From Candidatus Obscuribacterales bacterium (GTDB lineage: Bacteria; Cyanobacteriota; Vampirovibrionia; Obscuribacterales; Obscuribacteraceae): a DNA stretch of 64,000 bases. Positions within the stretch are counted from its first letter, which is position 1; every line of letters starts with the position of its first letter. This document shows positions 62,706-64,000 of the stretch, piece by piece. The position numbers and the translations under genes are program-made. The notes under the pieces are model-generated. The model searched no databases, was not told where the DNA came from, and was given only the letters and a program-made list of their open reading frames with translations. Location: contig JACKCM010000001.1 of NCBI GenBank assembly GCA_020634035.1, positions 620,001 to 684,000 on the forward strand, in the 5' to 3' direction.

Positions 62706-63362
62706 TTACAGGAGCTGAGAAAGGGTCGCCACCACCGAGACACCGCCCGGCACGTTCTGGCTCGGCTGACCGCGGGAGCTGTTGCGGTCGATGAAAACCG
62801 CGTTCATGCCCACGGCAAGCGAGGCCCGGATGTCCGAGGCGAGGCTGTCACCGACCATGGTGCAGTGCCTGGCCGGCACACCGAGGGCGCCGGTGACGTT
62901 GTCGAAGAGCTCCCGGGACGGCTTGGAATGGCCGACCTGAAAGGAGCAGGCGAGGTGGTCGAAGCGGTGCCGCAGACCGATGAGCTTGTCCACCGTCCGC
63001 ACCGCGAAGGGCCAGAGGTTGGAAGCAAGCGCGGTTCTGTGACCGCGGCGCCGGATTTCGTCGATCACCTCCAGGGTGTCGGGGTAGAGCCCGAGCGCGC
63101 TCTGTTCGTCCCGGAGAACTTTCCGGAACTGGCAGAGCACCGCCGGCGTGGCCTCGAAGCCGAATTTCCTGGCGATGGCCTGGGCGTAGGCGTCGGGATA
63201 GCTGATGTCGATGGTCAGACATTCCCGGATGAATTCGTCGGGGCAAGGGTCATCCTTGCCCGTCAGAATCTGCCAGAAAGTGGCAATCGGATCCGTGGTC
63301 AGCCCGTAGATGAGGGTGAACCACAGATCGAAGATGTAGACGTGATGCTGCTTGTCCTCCAT
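62706..63362 (-). CDS. HAD-family hydrolase
   Basis: A 218-residue phosphatase of the haloacid dehalogenase superfamily. Motif I reads FDLWFTL (the second Asp is Trp, as in DxWxT-type members), motif II ALASN, motif III lysine in HSKPSREL and motif IV MVGDSLASDI. A helical cap lies between motif I and II. It likely acts on a small phosphorylated metabolite; the substrate is not predictable. GGGG with a short spacer precedes the ATG. It is the second gene of a GC-rich minus-strand unit and is followed closely by the Doc-like gene. Confidence 0.85.
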   Translation of the reverse strand: MEDKQHHVYIFDLWFTLIYGLTTDPIATFWQILTGKDDPCPDEFIRECLTIDISYPDAYAQAIARKFGFEATPAVLCQFRKVLRDEQSALGLYPDTLEVIDEIRRRGHRTALASNLWPFAVRTVDKLIGLRHRFDHLACSFQVGHSKPSRELFDNVTGALGVPARHCTMVGDSLASDIRASLAVGMNAVFIDRNSSRGQPSQNVPGGVSVVATLSQLL

Positions 63363-63389
63363 GGAGGAACCCCGCTGGTTGAAGAGAAA

Positions 63390-63896
63390 TCAGTCGTCCG
63401 TGTCCGCGCGCAGTTCGAGCGCGCGGTAGATTTTCATGGCCGTGCAGCTGTCTTCATGGTCGCCCATGATGAGGTGCATGGTGCCGAAGGCGTGACCTTT
63501 GACTTTGGTCTCCTTGCGGCAGGAAGGGCACTCGTACCAGTCGGCGCCATTCCAGTTCTGGTAGGCCGCAAGGGCGATCTCCTCGGCGTTGATCATCTCC
63601 TCGAAGAGGGTGATGATCGCTTCGACGTCGCGCTCCTCGGCCTGGAGCATGTTGTAGAGCTTGACCGCGTTGCAGTCCGGCTCGTGCTCGTAGCTGAGGA
63701 TGTGGGCGTTGCCGCAGGCGTCACCCTTGATGCGGTTCTCCTTGCGGCAGCAATGGCACTCGTACCAGTCGGCGCCGTTGCTGTTCTGGTGACCGGCGAA
63801 GCCGATGTCGTCCTCGGCGAACATCTGTTCGATCAAGGCGATGATTTCGTCGTCGTCCAGTCGGTGCTCGGATTTATCCGGATTATCGATGCTCAT
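63390..63896 (-). CDS. Protein with duplicated Cys/His zinc-ribbon module
   Basis: A 168-residue protein made of two similar modules: NGADWYECHCCRKENRIKGDACGNAHIL then DC, and NGADWYECPSCRKETKVKGHAFGTMHLI then SC. Each has a CxxC pair followed by a His and a Cys, a likely zinc site. The preceding helix (IIALIEQMF, IITLFEEMI) is also repeated. GGAG lies seven bases before ATG 63896. It is the first visible gene of the minus-strand unit running to 61260. No family recognised. Confidence 0.7.
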   Translation of the reverse strand: MSIDNPDKSEHRLDDDEIIALIEQMFAEDDIGFAGHQNSNGADWYECHCCRKENRIKGDACGNAHILSYEHEPDCNAVKLYNMLQAEERDVEAIITLFEEMINAEEIALAAYQNWNGADWYECPSCRKETKVKGHAFGTMHLIMGDHEDSCTAMKIYRALELRADTDD

Positions 63897-63929
63897 TTCA
63901 AATCTCCGTAATATCTGCTTATGAGAAAA

Positions 63930-63967
63930 GGCGGCACGAGGCTTCTTTTGCGAAGCCCCGTGTCGCC
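63930..63967 (-). terminator. Intrinsic terminator of a gene beyond the right edge
   Basis: Stem GGCGGCACGAGGCTTC / GAAGCCCCGTGTCGCC with a six-base loop, followed on the minus strand by TTTTCTCAT. It implies a minus-strand gene ending near 63988, outside the window. Confidence 0.8.
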
Positions 63968-64000
63968 TGGTTTGGTGCGGTCAGGTGCTAGATGACCATC

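Noticed and set aside
62670..63911. 413-codon plus-strand frame over the HAD and zinc-ribbon genes
   Set aside because: Spans two genes with clear motifs on the minus strand; product is repetitive and unrecognisable.
1..64000. tRNA, rRNA, CRISPR array or prophage modules
   Set aside because: No cloverleaf-type sequence, regularly spaced repeats or phage structural genes were seen when reading both strands; a covariance-model search would settle small RNAs.

Overview
The window looks like chromosomal DNA of a free-living bacterium of roughly even base composition. It carries ordinary housekeeping genes (panC, mutL, hisS, pepA, trxB, tadA, dapD/dapC, mqnC), a eukaryotic-like kinase/phosphatase pair, several TPR proteins and many unknowns. 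dapD/dapC indicate diaminopimelate-type cell wall and lysine synthesis; mqnC indicates menaquinone made by the futalosine route. The mix is compatible with a Melainabacteria/Obscuribacterales-like or similarly under-studied lineage, but that placement is an inference. I saw no tRNA, rRNA, CRISPR array or prophage. One IS1380-type transposase is the only clear mobile gene.

Layout. 1-4577: a cut-off aspartyl protease, panC, a divergent ketol-acid reductoisomerase lacking expected active-site residues, and an opine-dehydrogenase-like reductase. 4994-8825: a tandem pair of unknown paralogs plus small membrane and helical proteins. 9100-13817: a Ser/Thr kinase with four EF-hands, its PP2C phosphatase, and a MORN-like membrane protein. 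13942-22277: an M20 amidohydrolase, a secreted protein, a 1078-codon zinc-peptidase reading frame broken by one in-frame TAG, mutL and a creatininase-family protein. 22369-27975: rhomboid protease, beta-CASP nuclease and unknown neighbours. 28292-38449: mqnC, hisS, an acyltransferase, a TPR protein, pepA, trxB and a CPBP membrane protease. 38875-44919: TPR proteins, tadA and two arginase-superfamily proteins, one degenerate. 45133-46619: IS1380-type transposase. 46852-54272: TldD/PmbA pair, thioredoxin and several unknowns. 54677-60793: amidohydrolase plus a GNAT/GNAT/cyclic-nucleotide-domain fusion, then a dap operon. 61260-63896: a minus-strand cluster of unknowns with a Doc-like toxin, a HAD phosphatase and a duplicated zinc-ribbon protein.

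Two gene classes are interleaved. One has moderate composition and ordinary codon use (housekeeping, TPR, metabolic genes). The other has strongly C/G-ending codons, strong AGGAG-type ribosome sites, long gene-free leaders and clear intrinsic terminators, and is mostly of unknown function. The most striking non-coding signal is an interrupted palindrome, ACTAT-N5-ATAGT, found exactly four times and in five weaker or altered copies, nearly always just beyond the 3' end of a transcription unit of the second class and often between two convergent terminators. It matches no feature I know and is the best candidate here for something undescribed.
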